NCBI RefSeq assembly: GCF_039541915.1
Contig: NZ_BAABHD010000005.1
Location: 124,001-188,000, forward strand
Reading direction: 5' to 3'
Source of the DNA: Nibrella saemangeumensis
GTDB lineage: Bacteria; Bacteroidota; Bacteroidia; Cytophagales; Spirosomataceae
DNA length: 64,000 nucleotides
This document shows positions 29,156-37,683 of the stretch, piece by piece. The notes under the pieces were generated by a model. The model had not been told where the DNA came from, ran no database searches, and saw nothing but the letters and a program-made list of their open reading frames with translations. Made by a program: the position numbers and the translations under genes. How positions within the stretch are numbered: the first letter of the stretch is position 1; every line of letters starts with the position of its first letter.

Positions 29156-29311
29156 TTAATCGTTGGGGCACTTTTTACAGCGCTTCCCCTTTTTATATTT
29201 TTTGCAGCACTTCTTTAAGACACACTCATGACCGGCAAACGGATTTCCACCAAAGGTCTTCCCAACGTTAAACTTTATCTCCGCTGCTTCTGGCTTATCT
29301 GCGACTAACAT
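29156..29311 (-). CDS. Small Lys/Cys-rich protein, 51 residues
   Basis: A short minus-strand frame from ATG 29311 to TAA 29156. The first half is neutral (…KFNVGKTFGGNPFAGHEC), the second half is strongly basic with five cysteines, in VLKKCCKKYKKGKRCKKCP. The pattern CC…C..C suggests a metal-binding or nucleic-acid-binding mini-protein. I recall similar short Lys/Cys-tail proteins in Bacteroidota but no function. It sits 95 bp upstream of the acetyltransferase gene on the same strand. Confidence 0.65.
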   Translation of the reverse strand: MLVADKPEAAEIKFNVGKTFGGNPFAGHECVLKKCCKKYKKGKRCKKCPND

Positions 29312-29436
29312 GGTTATTCACTGAATTATGATGCAAATCTCCCGTTTATTTAGAACAATTACAAATAAAACAGAAAAATAATTCTATAGTTCATATGGGT
29401 TAGTAAACGGACGGCTTTCCAATTTTTCGGCAGGTA

Positions 29437-29466
29437 TTTGCGATTGGCGGGGAATCAATAATTTTA
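29437..29466 (+). promoter_or_regulatory. TTTG / TAATTTTA promoter before DoxX-like gene
   Basis: TTTG (29437-29440) and TAATTTTA (29459-29466) are separated by 18 bp, the right spacing for a Bacteroidota promoter, with one mismatch in the -7 box. The ATG follows only 4 bp later, so the transcript would be nearly leaderless. Confidence 0.4.
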
Positions 29467-29470
29467 CGCC

Positions 29471-29863
29471 ATGCAGCGCCTACGTCCCTACGCCCCCTTT
29501 TTGCTTCGTCTCGCTTTTGGCTATGAATTATACGATGCCGCCGGGCATACGGCGCTGCACCCAACGGAAGGCCTTCCTGGCTATGCTGAATGGCTAAAAA
29601 GTCTGGGTTTTCCGTTTCCCATCGTAAGTGCCACCTTATCGGCGTATGCTGAGTTCGTCGGGGCCATTCTGATAGTGATTGGCTTCAAAACGCGCTGGGC
29701 CGGGGCCATACTGGCAATCAATTTTGCCTTTGCTCTCCTGTTCGGACATCTGGCAATCGGGGACACTTACAAGAATACGTTCCCGGCCCTCAACCTGTTT
29801 GCCATGAGTATCTTTCTGCTGCTCAACGGCCCCGGCAAACCCTCCGTTGATGAGGGTTTGTGA
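29471..29863 (+). CDS. DoxX-like membrane protein
   Basis: 130 residues with about four membrane helices and the DoxX-type opening (PFLLRLAFGYELYDAAGHT … YAEWLKSLGFPFP). DoxX-family proteins are small inner-membrane proteins, often linked to redox or thiosulfate metabolism, but most members lack a known role. It stands alone and is convergent with the PhzF gene. The identification rests on general layout and the 'YAEFVGAILIVIGFKTRWAG' type segment. Confidence 0.8.
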   Translation: MQRLRPYAPFLLRLAFGYELYDAAGHTALHPTEGLPGYAEWLKSLGFPFPIVSATLSAYAEFVGAILIVIGFKTRWAGAILAINFAFALLFGHLAIGDTYKNTFPALNLFAMSIFLLLNGPGKPSVDEGL

Positions 29864-29915
29864 GGGAGAGTCAACCGACTACTGGTAAAAGAAATTTTTG
29901 AGGTATGCCGTGGTT

Positions 29916-30728
29916 TTACCCCCCCGACGATACCAGCACATCCATCAGAATCTCCCCTTTCAGGTACAATTGCACTTTGCCGGAGATATCGACACGGTCG
30001 CCGTGGAGTTTGCATTCAAGGTAGCCACCGCGTTTGGAAAGCTGCCGCGCCGTCAGTTGCGTCTTGCCCAGCCGCCCGGCCCAGAACGGTACCAGCGTGG
30101 TATGCGCTGAGCCTGTAACGGGATCTTCGTCAATACCGACCTGCGGAGCAAAGAACCGGGACACAAAATCGACGTCGTTACCGGGCGCCGTCACGATGAT
30201 GCCCCGCGCCGGTACCGTGGAGAGTTCGCGCATATCCGGCATTAGTTCTTCAATGTCTTCCTGCTTTTCATACACCAGCAAAAAATCCGTTTTACCCTTG
30301 TATACCTCAGCCGGCTTTATGTCAAAACTTGACGCCAGCGCCGGGGGCAGCAGCGGGGGTTTGTTGACCGGATCGGCCGGAAAGTCGAGCGTAAGCCAGT
30401 CTCCTTCGCGGCAGACTTTCAGCGTACCACTCCGGGAGTCGAAAAATATATGGTCAGTATCTGGTTTGTCTTCCAGAAAAAAGATCACGTAGGCAGCCGC
30501 CAGAGTAGCGTGGCCGCACAGATCTACCTCTACCGCCGGTGTAAACCAGCGGATATGGTATCCCTGATCAGTTCTTACATAAAAAGCTGTTTCGGCCAGG
30601 TTATTCTCGGCCGCGATCCGCTGCATCTGTTCGTCGGCCAACCAGTCGGTAAGCGGACAAACAGCGGCCGGATTACCGGCAAACAACTGATCGGTAAAAG
30701 CATCCAGTTGATAAAGGCGTATTGACAT
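29916..30728 (-). CDS. PhzF-family isomerase
   Basis: 270 residues. The start MSIRLYQLDAFTDQLFAGNPAAVCPL has the family's conserved N-terminus, including the catalytic Glu in NNLAETAF (about 41-48). Also present are the LCGHATLAAAYV stretch and the C-terminal repeat EDPVTGSAHTTLVPFW. PhzF-like proteins are diaminopimelate-epimerase-fold isomerases; outside phenazine pathways the substrate is usually unknown. There are no phenazine genes here. A HAD phosphatase gene lies 35 bp upstream on the same strand. Confidence 0.93.
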   Translation of the reverse strand: MSIRLYQLDAFTDQLFAGNPAAVCPLTDWLADEQMQRIAAENNLAETAFYVRTDQGYHIRWFTPAVEVDLCGHATLAAAYVIFFLEDKPDTDHIFFDSRSGTLKVCREGDWLTLDFPADPVNKPPLLPPALASSFDIKPAEVYKGKTDFLLVYEKQEDIEELMPDMRELSTVPARGIIVTAPGNDVDFVSRFFAPQVGIDEDPVTGSAHTTLVPFWAGRLGKTQLTARQLSKRGGYLECKLHGDRVDISGKVQLYLKGEILMDVLVSSGG

Positions 30729-30763
30729 GAGGGTATGGGTATAACAGGAACGATACGAAAGAG

Positions 30764-31444
30764 TTACGAGGGTGTACTGTCAACTTCGGCCTGCAAAGCC
30801 AGAAACATTGGCTCTTCGAAGGCCGCTAACGAGGGAACTTTCAGGGTGGCCAGATTAAACTTAGCATCATCGAACTCATAGTCGGCTGGCACCGCTACCG
30901 TAATCATCCCGGCGGCATGGGCCGATTTCAGGCCATTTCCGGAATCTTCAAATGCGAGGCAGCAGGCCGGGTCAACGCCCAGTTTGCGCGCTGTGCCCAA
31001 GTATACATCCGGGTGGGGTTTATTCCGCGCTTCGAGCGTTGCCGAATGCCAAACTACAAAGAATTCACGAATGTTCAGCCGGTCAATCACCAATTCGATC
31101 AGGTTCATGGGCGACGCCGAGGCAATGGCCATGGGGATGCTTTTCTCCCGGAAAAACTGAAGCAGGTCAACCATACCCGGCATGGGCCCGGCCTTAAGAC
31201 CGATGTATTCGAAAGCTTTGTTGTGGATTTCGTGGGCGACCTCCTCGCGGCTGCGGTTGGTCCAGGGTTGGCGCTGATACCAGTATTCCACTACGGTCTC
31301 AATCGGCAGGCCGGTAGTCCGTTTGCACATCTCTTCGGTCAGTTCCAGACCAACGGTCCGGAACACTTCCATTTCGGCGTCCCGCCAATGGGGTTCAGAA
31401 TCCACCAGCAGGCCATCCATATCAAATATAGCAGCACAAATCAT
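30764..31444 (-). CDS. HAD-family sugar-phosphate phosphatase (HxpB-like)
   Basis: 226 residues from ATG 31444; a GTG two codons earlier is possible. The nucleophile motif is FDMDGLLVDSEPHW (Asp8, Asp10), motif II is IASAS and motif IV is FEDSGNGLKSAHAAGM. The cap domain is the C1 helical type. This is the beta-phosphoglucomutase/2-deoxyglucose-6-phosphatase subgroup; HxpB-like hexitol phosphatase is the closest guess. It is likely co-transcribed with the PhzF gene. Confidence 0.9.
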   Translation of the reverse strand: MICAAIFDMDGLLVDSEPHWRDAEMEVFRTVGLELTEEMCKRTTGLPIETVVEYWYQRQPWTNRSREEVAHEIHNKAFEYIGLKAGPMPGMVDLLQFFREKSIPMAIASASPMNLIELVIDRLNIREFFVVWHSATLEARNKPHPDVYLGTARKLGVDPACCLAFEDSGNGLKSAHAAGMITVAVPADYEFDDAKFNLATLKVPSLAAFEEPMFLALQAEVDSTPS

Positions 31445-31552
31445 ACACACATTTCTGATTCAGGTTGTCAGCAGAAGCAAGGCTTCTCCTGCTTAATTCG
31501 TATAATGGCAGTAAGGTAACCCGCTGCCGGATTGAGTGGCTACGAAGACTTA

Positions 31553-31840
31553 TTAAAGGACAACCGCCCGGAACGGATTGACGTTGATAGTTTCCCAGAC
31601 GCGACCCGTCACATACGGGTCGTTTTGCAGCCACTGCTGAAGCTGCTCCTCGGATTCAAAGTCCACAAGCACCATGGAACCAATCATCCGGCCATCGTCA
31701 TCGAGCAGTGCTCCGCCGGTAATAAAATGACCATCGGCTTTCAGTTTACGAACGGCATCGAGGTGACTGGGACGAGCGGACATCCGGCGGTCAAGCGCCT
31801 GCTCATCCGTATAATCGTACGCGTGAACAACGTATTGCAT
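31553..31840 (-). CDS. YciI-family protein
   Basis: 95 residues. The conserved His-Asp pair of the family is visible: MSARPSHLDAVRKL (His26 region) and the strand GGALLDDDGRMIGSMVLVDFESEEQLQQWLQNDPY. YciI-like proteins form dimeric alpha-beta barrels and one member is a hydrolase acting on chlorinated muconolactone-type compounds. The role here is unknown. The 300-bp region upstream (31841-32143) contains only repeats and the promoter of the M28 peptidase. Confidence 0.9.
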   Translation of the reverse strand: MQYVVHAYDYTDEQALDRRMSARPSHLDAVRKLKADGHFITGGALLDDDGRMIGSMVLVDFESEEQLQQWLQNDPYVTGRVWETINVNPFRAVVL

Positions 31841-32031
31841 GGCAGATAATATGGCGTAGGCTAATAATATAAGCTATTTGGGCGGGCAAGGTACTATTTT
31901 TTCCTGCAATCAGGAAGCCCAACCTCGCTGTTCCAAAGGTTACCTGCCGTTCAATAAAACACAAGCCCGAATCTCAATACGTCAGCGGTTAAAAGGGAAT
32001 TTTGTAGCGCAGATAAGCGTAGAACCTTTTT

Positions 32032-32096
32032 ACAGAGGCACACTGAGATTAAAAGAAAAATTTGGCGAATCTCCGTGCTCCTCTGCGTGTCTCTGT
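32032..32096. repeat. Intergenic inverted repeat of CAGAG/CTCTG words
   Basis: ACAGAGGCACACTGAGATT (32032-32050) is complementary, with a 10-nt bulge, to the stretch 32068-32096, which contains AATCTCCGTGCTCCTCTGCG. Similar CTCTGTGTCTCTG-like intergenic motifs occur in many environmental genomes. It lies just before the M28 peptidase promoter. Confidence 0.6.
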
Positions 32097-32117
32097 TTAA
32101 TAACCCTTTCACTACAC

Positions 32118-32125
32118 TAACTTTG
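32118..32125 (+). promoter_or_regulatory. TAACTTTG -7 box of the M28 peptidase
   Basis: A full TAnnTTTG match 19 bp before the ATG at 32144. This supports that start rather than the earlier in-frame alternative at 32075. Confidence 0.65.
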
Positions 32126-32143
32126 CAGAAAGACAACCTGAAC

Positions 32144-33532
32144 ATGAAGAAAACACTCATCCTCGGACTCTCGATTTTAACAACCCTCCATACCTACGCC
32201 CAGGATACCGACTCGGTAGCTATCCGCCGGATTTACAACGAAGCTCTCACCAATGGCAAATCCTACGAATGGCTGCGCCACCTCACCAAACAGATTGGCC
32301 CGCGCCTGAGCGGCTCGGCCGGGGCGCAGAAAGCCGTGGACTGGACCAAACAGATTATGGAGAAAGAAGGGTTCGACCGGGTGTTTCTACAGGAGGTAAT
32401 GGTCCCACACTGGGTGCGGGGGGCGAAAGAAGAAGCCTACATCCAAACCGGCAAACAGAAAATAACAGTACCTATTGCAGCCTTAGGCGGTTCGGTAGCG
32501 ACGCCACCGAAGGGCTTACAGGCCCAGGTAATCGAAGTTAAAAGCCTGACCGACCTGGAGCAGTTGGGCACCGAAAAGATAAAAGGAAAAATTGTCTTCT
32601 ATAACCGACCGATGGACCCGACAAAGCTGAACACCTTTGAAGCGTATAGCGGAGCGGTCGACCAGCGGGCTAACGGCGCTACATTTGCCGCCAAATACGG
32701 GGCCGTCGGGGCCATTGTCCGGTCGATGACCACCGCCAACGATGATAACCCGCATACTGGCAGCATGCGCTACGGCACCGGCGTTCCGCTTATCCCAACG
32801 GCGGCCATCAGTACCAACGGCGCCAATCAGCTCAGCAGCCTGCTGAAGCAGAACCCGCAGCTTACGTTCTTCTTCAAACAAAACTGCGAGACTCTGCCCG
32901 ATGCAAAGTCATACAACGTAGTCGGTGAAATCAAAGGCTCCGAACGGCCCGACGAAATTATCGTGGTCGGCGGTCACCTCGACTCCTGGGATCTGAGCGA
33001 AGGGGCGCACGACGACGGCTCCGGCTGTATGCAGTCTGTTGAGGTGCTGCGCATCATGAAGGCCCTGGGCTACAAACCCAGGCGGACCATCCGGGCGGTG
33101 ATGTTCATGAACGAAGAGAACGGCCTGAAGGGCGGCATCGGTTACGCCGATTACGCCAAAAAGAACAATGAAAAGCATATTGCCGCCATCGAGTCGGACA
33201 ACGGCGGCTTTACGCCCCGTGGCTTTGGGATAGTGGGTACTCCGCAGCAGAAAGCGCATGTAATGGCGTGGAAAAACCTGCTGGCCCCTTATGGCCTGCA
33301 CGAGATTGGTCCGGGTGGTGGCGGTGCCGACATTGGGCCCCTGGCGCAGCAGGGCACGGCGTTGTTCGGCTTCAAACCCGATTCGCAGCGGTATTTTGAT
33401 TACCACCATACGGGTATCGATAAATTTGAAGCGGTAAACAAACGGGAGCTTGAATTAGGGGCCGCTTCGATGGCCGCCCTGACCTACCTGCTGGACAAAT
33501 ACGGATTGCCGGAAGCTACGGCGGTGAAATAA
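32144..33532 (+). CDS. Secreted M28-family aminopeptidase/carboxypeptidase
   Basis: 462 residues. Signal peptide 1-20 (HTYAQ). A PA-type domain (about 120-245) is inserted before the zinc peptidase domain. Metal ligands and catalytic residues: GGHLDSWD (His278, Asp280), HDDGSG (Asp290, Asp291) and NEENGLKGG (Glu324, Glu325), with later His ligand in DYHHTGID. It resembles carboxypeptidase Q and other exported M28 enzymes that release amino acids from peptides. The start at 32144 is fixed by the signal peptide and by the promoter box. A terminator hairpin follows. Confidence 0.93.
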   Translation: MKKTLILGLSILTTLHTYAQDTDSVAIRRIYNEALTNGKSYEWLRHLTKQIGPRLSGSAGAQKAVDWTKQIMEKEGFDRVFLQEVMVPHWVRGAKEEAYIQTGKQKITVPIAALGGSVATPPKGLQAQVIEVKSLTDLEQLGTEKIKGKIVFYNRPMDPTKLNTFEAYSGAVDQRANGATFAAKYGAVGAIVRSMTTANDDNPHTGSMRYGTGVPLIPTAAISTNGANQLSSLLKQNPQLTFFFKQNCETLPDAKSYNVVGEIKGSERPDEIIVVGGHLDSWDLSEGAHDDGSGCMQSVEVLRIMKALGYKPRRTIRAVMFMNEENGLKGGIGYADYAKKNNEKHIAAIESDNGGFTPRGFGIVGTPQQKAHVMAWKNLLAPYGLHEIGPGGGGADIGPLAQQGTALFGFKPDSQRYFDYHHTGIDKFEAVNKRELELGAASMAALTYLLDKYGLPEATAVK

Positions 33533-33552
33533 GCAGTAATCATTTTAAATCT

Positions 33553-33586
33553 TCAGAAACCCGGAGGTAATACTCTGGGTTTTCTG
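33553..33586 (+). terminator. Hairpin terminator after M28 peptidase
   Basis: CAGAAACCC (33554-33562) pairs with GGGTTTTCTG across a loop of about 15 nt, with one bulge, followed by TTAA. Confidence 0.5.
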
Positions 33587-33618
33587 TTAATACATGAAAC
33601 GTCACACTCTCCCATTGC

Positions 33619-34170
33619 ATGAAAATTTATACCAAAACCGGCGATAAAGGCCAAACCTCGCTCATTGGCGGCCGGCGGGTCAGCAAGGCCGATCACCGCA
33701 TTGATTCATACGGTACCGTCGATGAACTGAATTCCTGGATTGGCCTGGTGCGCGACCAGCCGGTGAATGACACTCGCCGGGAGTTGCTCAAAGAGATTCA
33801 GGATCGGCTGTTCACCGTGGGCGCTACCCTGGCGACCGATCCGGAGAAGGTTATCCGTAAACCCATCCCCGATATTATTCCGGAAGATATTACCTTGCTG
33901 GAGCAGTCCATGGACCAGATGGATGCAGAGCTACCCGAACTGCGGGCGTTTGTGCTGCCGGGCGGCCATCCGTCGGTTTCGTACTGCCACCTGGCCCGGA
34001 CAGTATGCCGGCGGGCCGAGCGGCTGGTGATTGCGCTCAGTGAGGATTCGCCGGTAGACGAGCTGGTCATTCAATACCTCAACCGGCTGTCGGACTACCT
34101 GTTTGTGCTGAGCCGGAAAATGGCGCAGGAGCTGGACGCGGAAGAGGTAGCCTGGAAACCGCGCGTTTAA
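33619..34170 (+). CDS. Cob(I)alamin adenosyltransferase, PduO type
   Basis: 183 residues. The N-terminal ATP-binding loop TKTGDKGQTSLIGGRRVSK (5-23) and the central RTVCRRAERLV (about 130-140) define the PduO-type adenosyltransferase. It transfers the adenosyl group from ATP to cob(I)alamin, giving coenzyme B12. No cobalamin biosynthesis genes are nearby, so it may serve a salvage pathway. The start at 33619 is the canonical MKIYTKTGDKG. Confidence 0.95.
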   Translation: MKIYTKTGDKGQTSLIGGRRVSKADHRIDSYGTVDELNSWIGLVRDQPVNDTRRELLKEIQDRLFTVGATLATDPEKVIRKPIPDIIPEDITLLEQSMDQMDAELPELRAFVLPGGHPSVSYCHLARTVCRRAERLVIALSEDSPVDELVIQYLNRLSDYLFVLSRKMAQELDAEEVAWKPRV

Positions 34171-34213
34171 TGGGTTATTACGCCACGGTCCCAGCAATTT
34201 ACCGGAATTTCTC

Positions 34214-34221
34214 TACTTTTG
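34214..34221 (+). promoter_or_regulatory. TACTTTTG -7 box of ilvE
   Basis: Full TAnnTTTG match 57 bp before the ATG at 34279. It overlaps the upstream in-frame TTG at 34219, which therefore cannot be the start. Confidence 0.55.
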
Positions 34222-34278
34222 TTAATTGACAACTCCCACCGGCAACTAAAAGCTTCGGTGGACCTTATCTGTACCGCT

Positions 34279-35346
34279 ATGACTACTGATTTGTTGCAGA
34301 TTGAACTGCGGAAAGGCACCAGCTCCCGCATTCAGGAGGTAGATTTCGATAATCTGCCGTTTGGTAAGCACTTCTCGGACCATATGTTTGTGGCCGATTT
34401 TGTGGATGGCCAGTGGCAGAACCTGCAAATTGTTCCGTTCGATAATTTCACCCTCAGCCCGGCGCTGTCGTCACTGCACTACGGTCAGTCGATCTTTGAG
34501 GGCATGAAAGCCTATAAAAATGAAGACGGTGAGGTGCTGCTGTTCCGCGCCATCGACAACGCCCGGCGGATGAACGAGTCGGCCAAACGCATGTGCATGG
34601 CCACCATTCCGGAAGAGGTATTCATCAGCGGACTGGAAGCCCTGCTGCGCGTGGATGCCGACTGGGTACCCAGTCAGCCGGGCAGCTCGCTCTATATCCG
34701 GCCGTATATGTTTGCGACAGATACGTTCCTGGGCGTGGCTCCGTCCAAAACCTATAAGTTCGTTATTTTCACCTGCCCGGTAGGTACCTATTACGCCAAG
34801 CCGCCGAAGCTGAAAGTAGAGACGGAATACATCCGGTCGGCACCGGGTGGCGTTGGCTTTGCCAAGTGCGCCGGTAACTACGCGGGCTCGCTTTACCCGA
34901 CCATGCTGGCGCAGCAGGCCGGCTACGATCAGCTGATCTGGACCGACGCCCTTACGCATAAATACATTGAGGAATCCGGTACGATGAACATCATGTTCAT
35001 TATCGACGGTAAGCTGGTAACGCCGGCCGTTTCTGACTCTATCCTGCGGGGTGTTACCCGCGACAGCATCATCCAGATCGCCAGAAGCTGGGGTGTTGAC
35101 GTCGAAGAACGGAAAGTATCCGTTGACGAAGTGATTCAGGGTATCGAAGATGGTCGCCTGACCGAAGCCTTCGGTGCCGGTACGGCCGTAGTGGTATCAC
35201 CGTACTCGCTCATCGGTTACGAAGGCCATGATTATATGCTGCCGGAGCCGACAGAAGAATCCTTCTGCCGCAAAGTATTCCACTACCTCAGCGACCTGCG
35301 CACCGGTAAGATTGATGACCCGTTCGGATGGGTGACCAAAGTATAG
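34279..35346 (+). CDS. ilvE: Branched-chain amino acid aminotransferase
   Basis: 355 residues from ATG 34279 (MTTDLLQIEL). It catalyses the last step of valine, leucine and isoleucine synthesis with pyridoxal phosphate. The PLP lysine is Lys196 in GGVGFAKCAGNYAGS; other signatures are HYGQSIFEGMKAY (67-79), EESGTMNIMF and FGAGTAVVVSP. The upstream frame starts at a TTG that lies in the promoter, so it is rejected. A strong terminator hairpin follows at 35396, after a TTTCAAG-word stretch. Confidence 0.95.
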   Translation: MTTDLLQIELRKGTSSRIQEVDFDNLPFGKHFSDHMFVADFVDGQWQNLQIVPFDNFTLSPALSSLHYGQSIFEGMKAYKNEDGEVLLFRAIDNARRMNESAKRMCMATIPEEVFISGLEALLRVDADWVPSQPGSSLYIRPYMFATDTFLGVAPSKTYKFVIFTCPVGTYYAKPPKLKVETEYIRSAPGGVGFAKCAGNYAGSLYPTMLAQQAGYDQLIWTDALTHKYIEESGTMNIMFIIDGKLVTPAVSDSILRGVTRDSIIQIARSWGVDVEERKVSVDEVIQGIEDGRLTEAFGAGTAVVVSPYSLIGYEGHDYMLPEPTEESFCRKVFHYLSDLRTGKIDDPFGWVTKV

Positions 35347-35392
35347 TTCCAGGTTTCAAGTTCCAAGTTTCAGGCTTGAGAAGTTTGAAGGA
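35346..35392. repeat. TTCAAG-word stretch after ilvE
   Basis: GTTCCAGGTTTCAAG, TTCCAAGTTTCAGG, CTTGAGAAG occur in tandem between the ilvE stop and its terminator. It is a one-sided example of the word family with no obvious second arm. Confidence 0.5.
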
Positions 35393-35395
35393 CTT

Positions 35396-35429
35396 AAAAA
35401 GGCCTCCGGCAACTGTCGGGGGCCTTTTT
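35396..35429 (+). terminator. Intrinsic terminator of ilvE
   Basis: AAAAAGGCCTCCGGC pairs with GTCGGGGGCCTTTTT around AACT, ending in TTTTTG. It is the best-formed terminator of the window. Confidence 0.85.
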
Positions 35430-35508
35430 GTTGCTGTTGAAAAGTTTTTTACGGAAGCGGGTACTCTTTTGGACTCGTACGAGTTATGCTTACAAATACA
35501 TAGTTTTG

Positions 35509-36408
35509 ATGAGATATTTTCTGTTATTCCTGATAGCTCTGACGACCGCTGCCTTTATGTCCGATAAACCAGCGTACCGGCTGTTCGACCAGAAGTTGAA
35601 ACCCAGCCGCTATGATAAACTGCTGAAAGAAGCCGCCGAGGCTGATGTAATCCTGTTTGGTGAGCTGCACAACAACCCCATCTGCCATTGGCTTGAACTG
35701 CAATTAGCCAAAGATCTTTATACTAAGAAAGGCAAACAGCTGGTGCTGGGCGCCGAAATGTTTGAGGCCGATAATCAGCAACCGCTGAACGATTACCTGC
35801 AGGGAAAAATAGGCGACAAAGAGTTGACCAAACAGGCACGACTGTGGAATAACTACGATACCGACTACCGGCCTATTGTCGACTTTGCCCGCAAGAACCA
35901 GGTACCGGTCATCGCCAGCAACGTACCCCGCCGGTACGCCAGCATGGTCGCCCGCCAGGGATTAGCTTCGCTCGACGCGCTGCCGGCCGACGAAAAACGC
36001 CAGATAGCCCCGCTCCCCATTGAAGTAGACCTGACTCTGCCCGGCTACAAAGCCATGCTCGGCATGATGGACAGCGCCCACAGCAGCGGCAGCGGCAGCG
36101 CCAACGATGCCGCCAAACGCGAGCAGGCCGCCAATTTCCCCCGCGCCCAGGCCATCAAAGATGCCACTATGGCCCACTTTATCCTGCAGAATCTGTCACC
36201 GGGCCAGACCTTATTGCATTTCAACGGATCCTACCACTCCAACAACTTCGAAGGCATCGGCTGGTACCTGCGCAAACAGCGCCCCGACCTCCGCATTCTG
36301 ACCATCTCCTCCGTGGAACTCGAAGACCCCGACAACCCTGAAAAGTCCAGCCGCGACCTCGCCAACTTCGTAATTACCATCCCCGCGGATATGACCAAGA
36401 CGTATTGA
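35509..36408 (+). CDS. ChaN-like haem-uptake/regulatory protein
   Basis: 299 residues from ATG 35509, with a signal-like hydrophobic N-terminus (MRYFLLFLIALTTAAF). The ChaN/Tiki-type signature is VILFGELHNNPICHW (about 47-61), then VLGAEMFEADNQQPLNDYL and LHFNGSYHSNNFEGIGWYL near the end. ChaN proteins bind haem at the membrane and some act as metalloprotease-like lipoproteins. I see no lipobox. Function here is uncertain. The next gene starts on the last base of its stop codon (TGATG overlap), so the two are in one operon. Confidence 0.85.
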   Translation: MRYFLLFLIALTTAAFMSDKPAYRLFDQKLKPSRYDKLLKEAAEADVILFGELHNNPICHWLELQLAKDLYTKKGKQLVLGAEMFEADNQQPLNDYLQGKIGDKELTKQARLWNNYDTDYRPIVDFARKNQVPVIASNVPRRYASMVARQGLASLDALPADEKRQIAPLPIEVDLTLPGYKAMLGMMDSAHSSGSGSANDAAKREQAANFPRAQAIKDATMAHFILQNLSPGQTLLHFNGSYHSNNFEGIGWYLRKQRPDLRILTISSVELEDPDNPEKSSRDLANFVITIPADMTKTY

Positions 36409-37607
36409 TGCGTGACCGACGGCTGCTGCTGATTTATGCGATTATTCTGATTGATGTGGTGGTGGGGTCGGCTATCGGGCCCATTATGCCAGAATTTGTC
36501 AAGGGGCTGGAACACCCGCAGGTATGGCTGTCGGTAGGTACAGCCTTGTTTCTGGGCGTTCAGTTGTTTGCGGCTCCCATGCTGGGCAAGATTTCGGACG
36601 GATACGGCCGGCGGCCGGTTATGATCGTATCGGCCATCGGTACGTTTCTGGCCGATTGCCTGCTGCTGCCGGTGCGGGCCAGTCTGTATTTTGTCAACCG
36701 GTTCAGCGACGGACTGACCAACGGCATGTACGCAACGGTGCGCTCGGCGATTACCGATATTTCCGCTAAAGATGAGTTGTTCAAGAACCTGGGGATTGAA
36801 GGAGCCATTATTTCGCTGGGCTTCGTAATAGGCCCCATGGTTGCCGGGCTGCTGCTGACGGTATTGAATGTGCCGGAGGGCCAGCAGGCTACCTACGTAG
36901 CCGGACTGGCCGTTAGCTTATCGGCGCTGAATATCGGGCTGAGTTTTCTGCTGCGCGAAACCCATCCGCAACCCTCGGGCATCCGCGGCAAAGAACTGCG
37001 CGATGAGGTAGCCCTGTCGGTGAACGTGCTGACGCTGTGGTCGCGGCTAAACGCCAAGGGACGGCTGCACCCGGGGCTGCTCCAACTGGTGCTGATGCAG
37101 GTGGCGCTAACGTTCAGCATCGGCTATTACTTTTATTTTGTCGCCTTTGTGAGCGTCGGGGAGTTGCAGATGGACGCCAAAGCGATTTCCTACTTTTTTA
37201 TCTATTTCGGCACGTTGAGCATCGCCATCAACTACGTCTTTTACACCTACTTTGCCGACCGCATCAACCAGCGCCGGGCTATCTTCTGGTTGGCGCTGCT
37301 GGGTACGCCCGTCCTGGCTGCCTATGGCCTGCTGGGTACCTCCCTGGTCGGGCTGTATGTTGTGGTCACCATCGACTGTCTGACCATTTCCCTCATTCAG
37401 GGATTGATTGAAGGGCTGATGGCGCAGCGCACCTCCGACGAAGACCGGGGCGAAATCTTCGGGCTGAACCAGGCCATGCAGGGGCTGGCCAGTTTTGTAA
37501 CCACGCTGGTGTTCGGCGCTTTATCGCTGATTGATTTGCGGTTGCCCTATGCCTGGTTTGCCGCCTGTCTGGCCGTAGTCGCCTGGCTGGCGCACCGGAA
37601 GTTCTAG
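36408..37607 (+). CDS. MFS transporter (TetA-like)
   Basis: 399 residues with about 12 membrane helices. The motif A of the drug/H+ antiporters is GKISDGYGRRPVMI (about 60-73). The upstream TTG start adds one residue only; I use ATG 36408. It resembles tetracycline-type exporters and other DHA1 members; substrate unknown. It overlaps the ChaN-like gene by one base and is probably translated from the same mRNA. Confidence 0.9.
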   Translation: MRDRRLLLIYAIILIDVVVGSAIGPIMPEFVKGLEHPQVWLSVGTALFLGVQLFAAPMLGKISDGYGRRPVMIVSAIGTFLADCLLLPVRASLYFVNRFSDGLTNGMYATVRSAITDISAKDELFKNLGIEGAIISLGFVIGPMVAGLLLTVLNVPEGQQATYVAGLAVSLSALNIGLSFLLRETHPQPSGIRGKELRDEVALSVNVLTLWSRLNAKGRLHPGLLQLVLMQVALTFSIGYYFYFVAFVSVGELQMDAKAISYFFIYFGTLSIAINYVFYTYFADRINQRRAIFWLALLGTPVLAAYGLLGTSLVGLYVVVTIDCLTISLIQGLIEGLMAQRTSDEDRGEIFGLNQAMQGLASFVTTLVFGALSLIDLRLPYAWFAACLAVVAWLAHRKF

Positions 37608-37683
37608 GCCTGTTTTTTCGTTCAACATTCCGGCCTGAGATTCGTTATTGTACGGAAACGAAAATTACCCGTACCCCGGTTTT

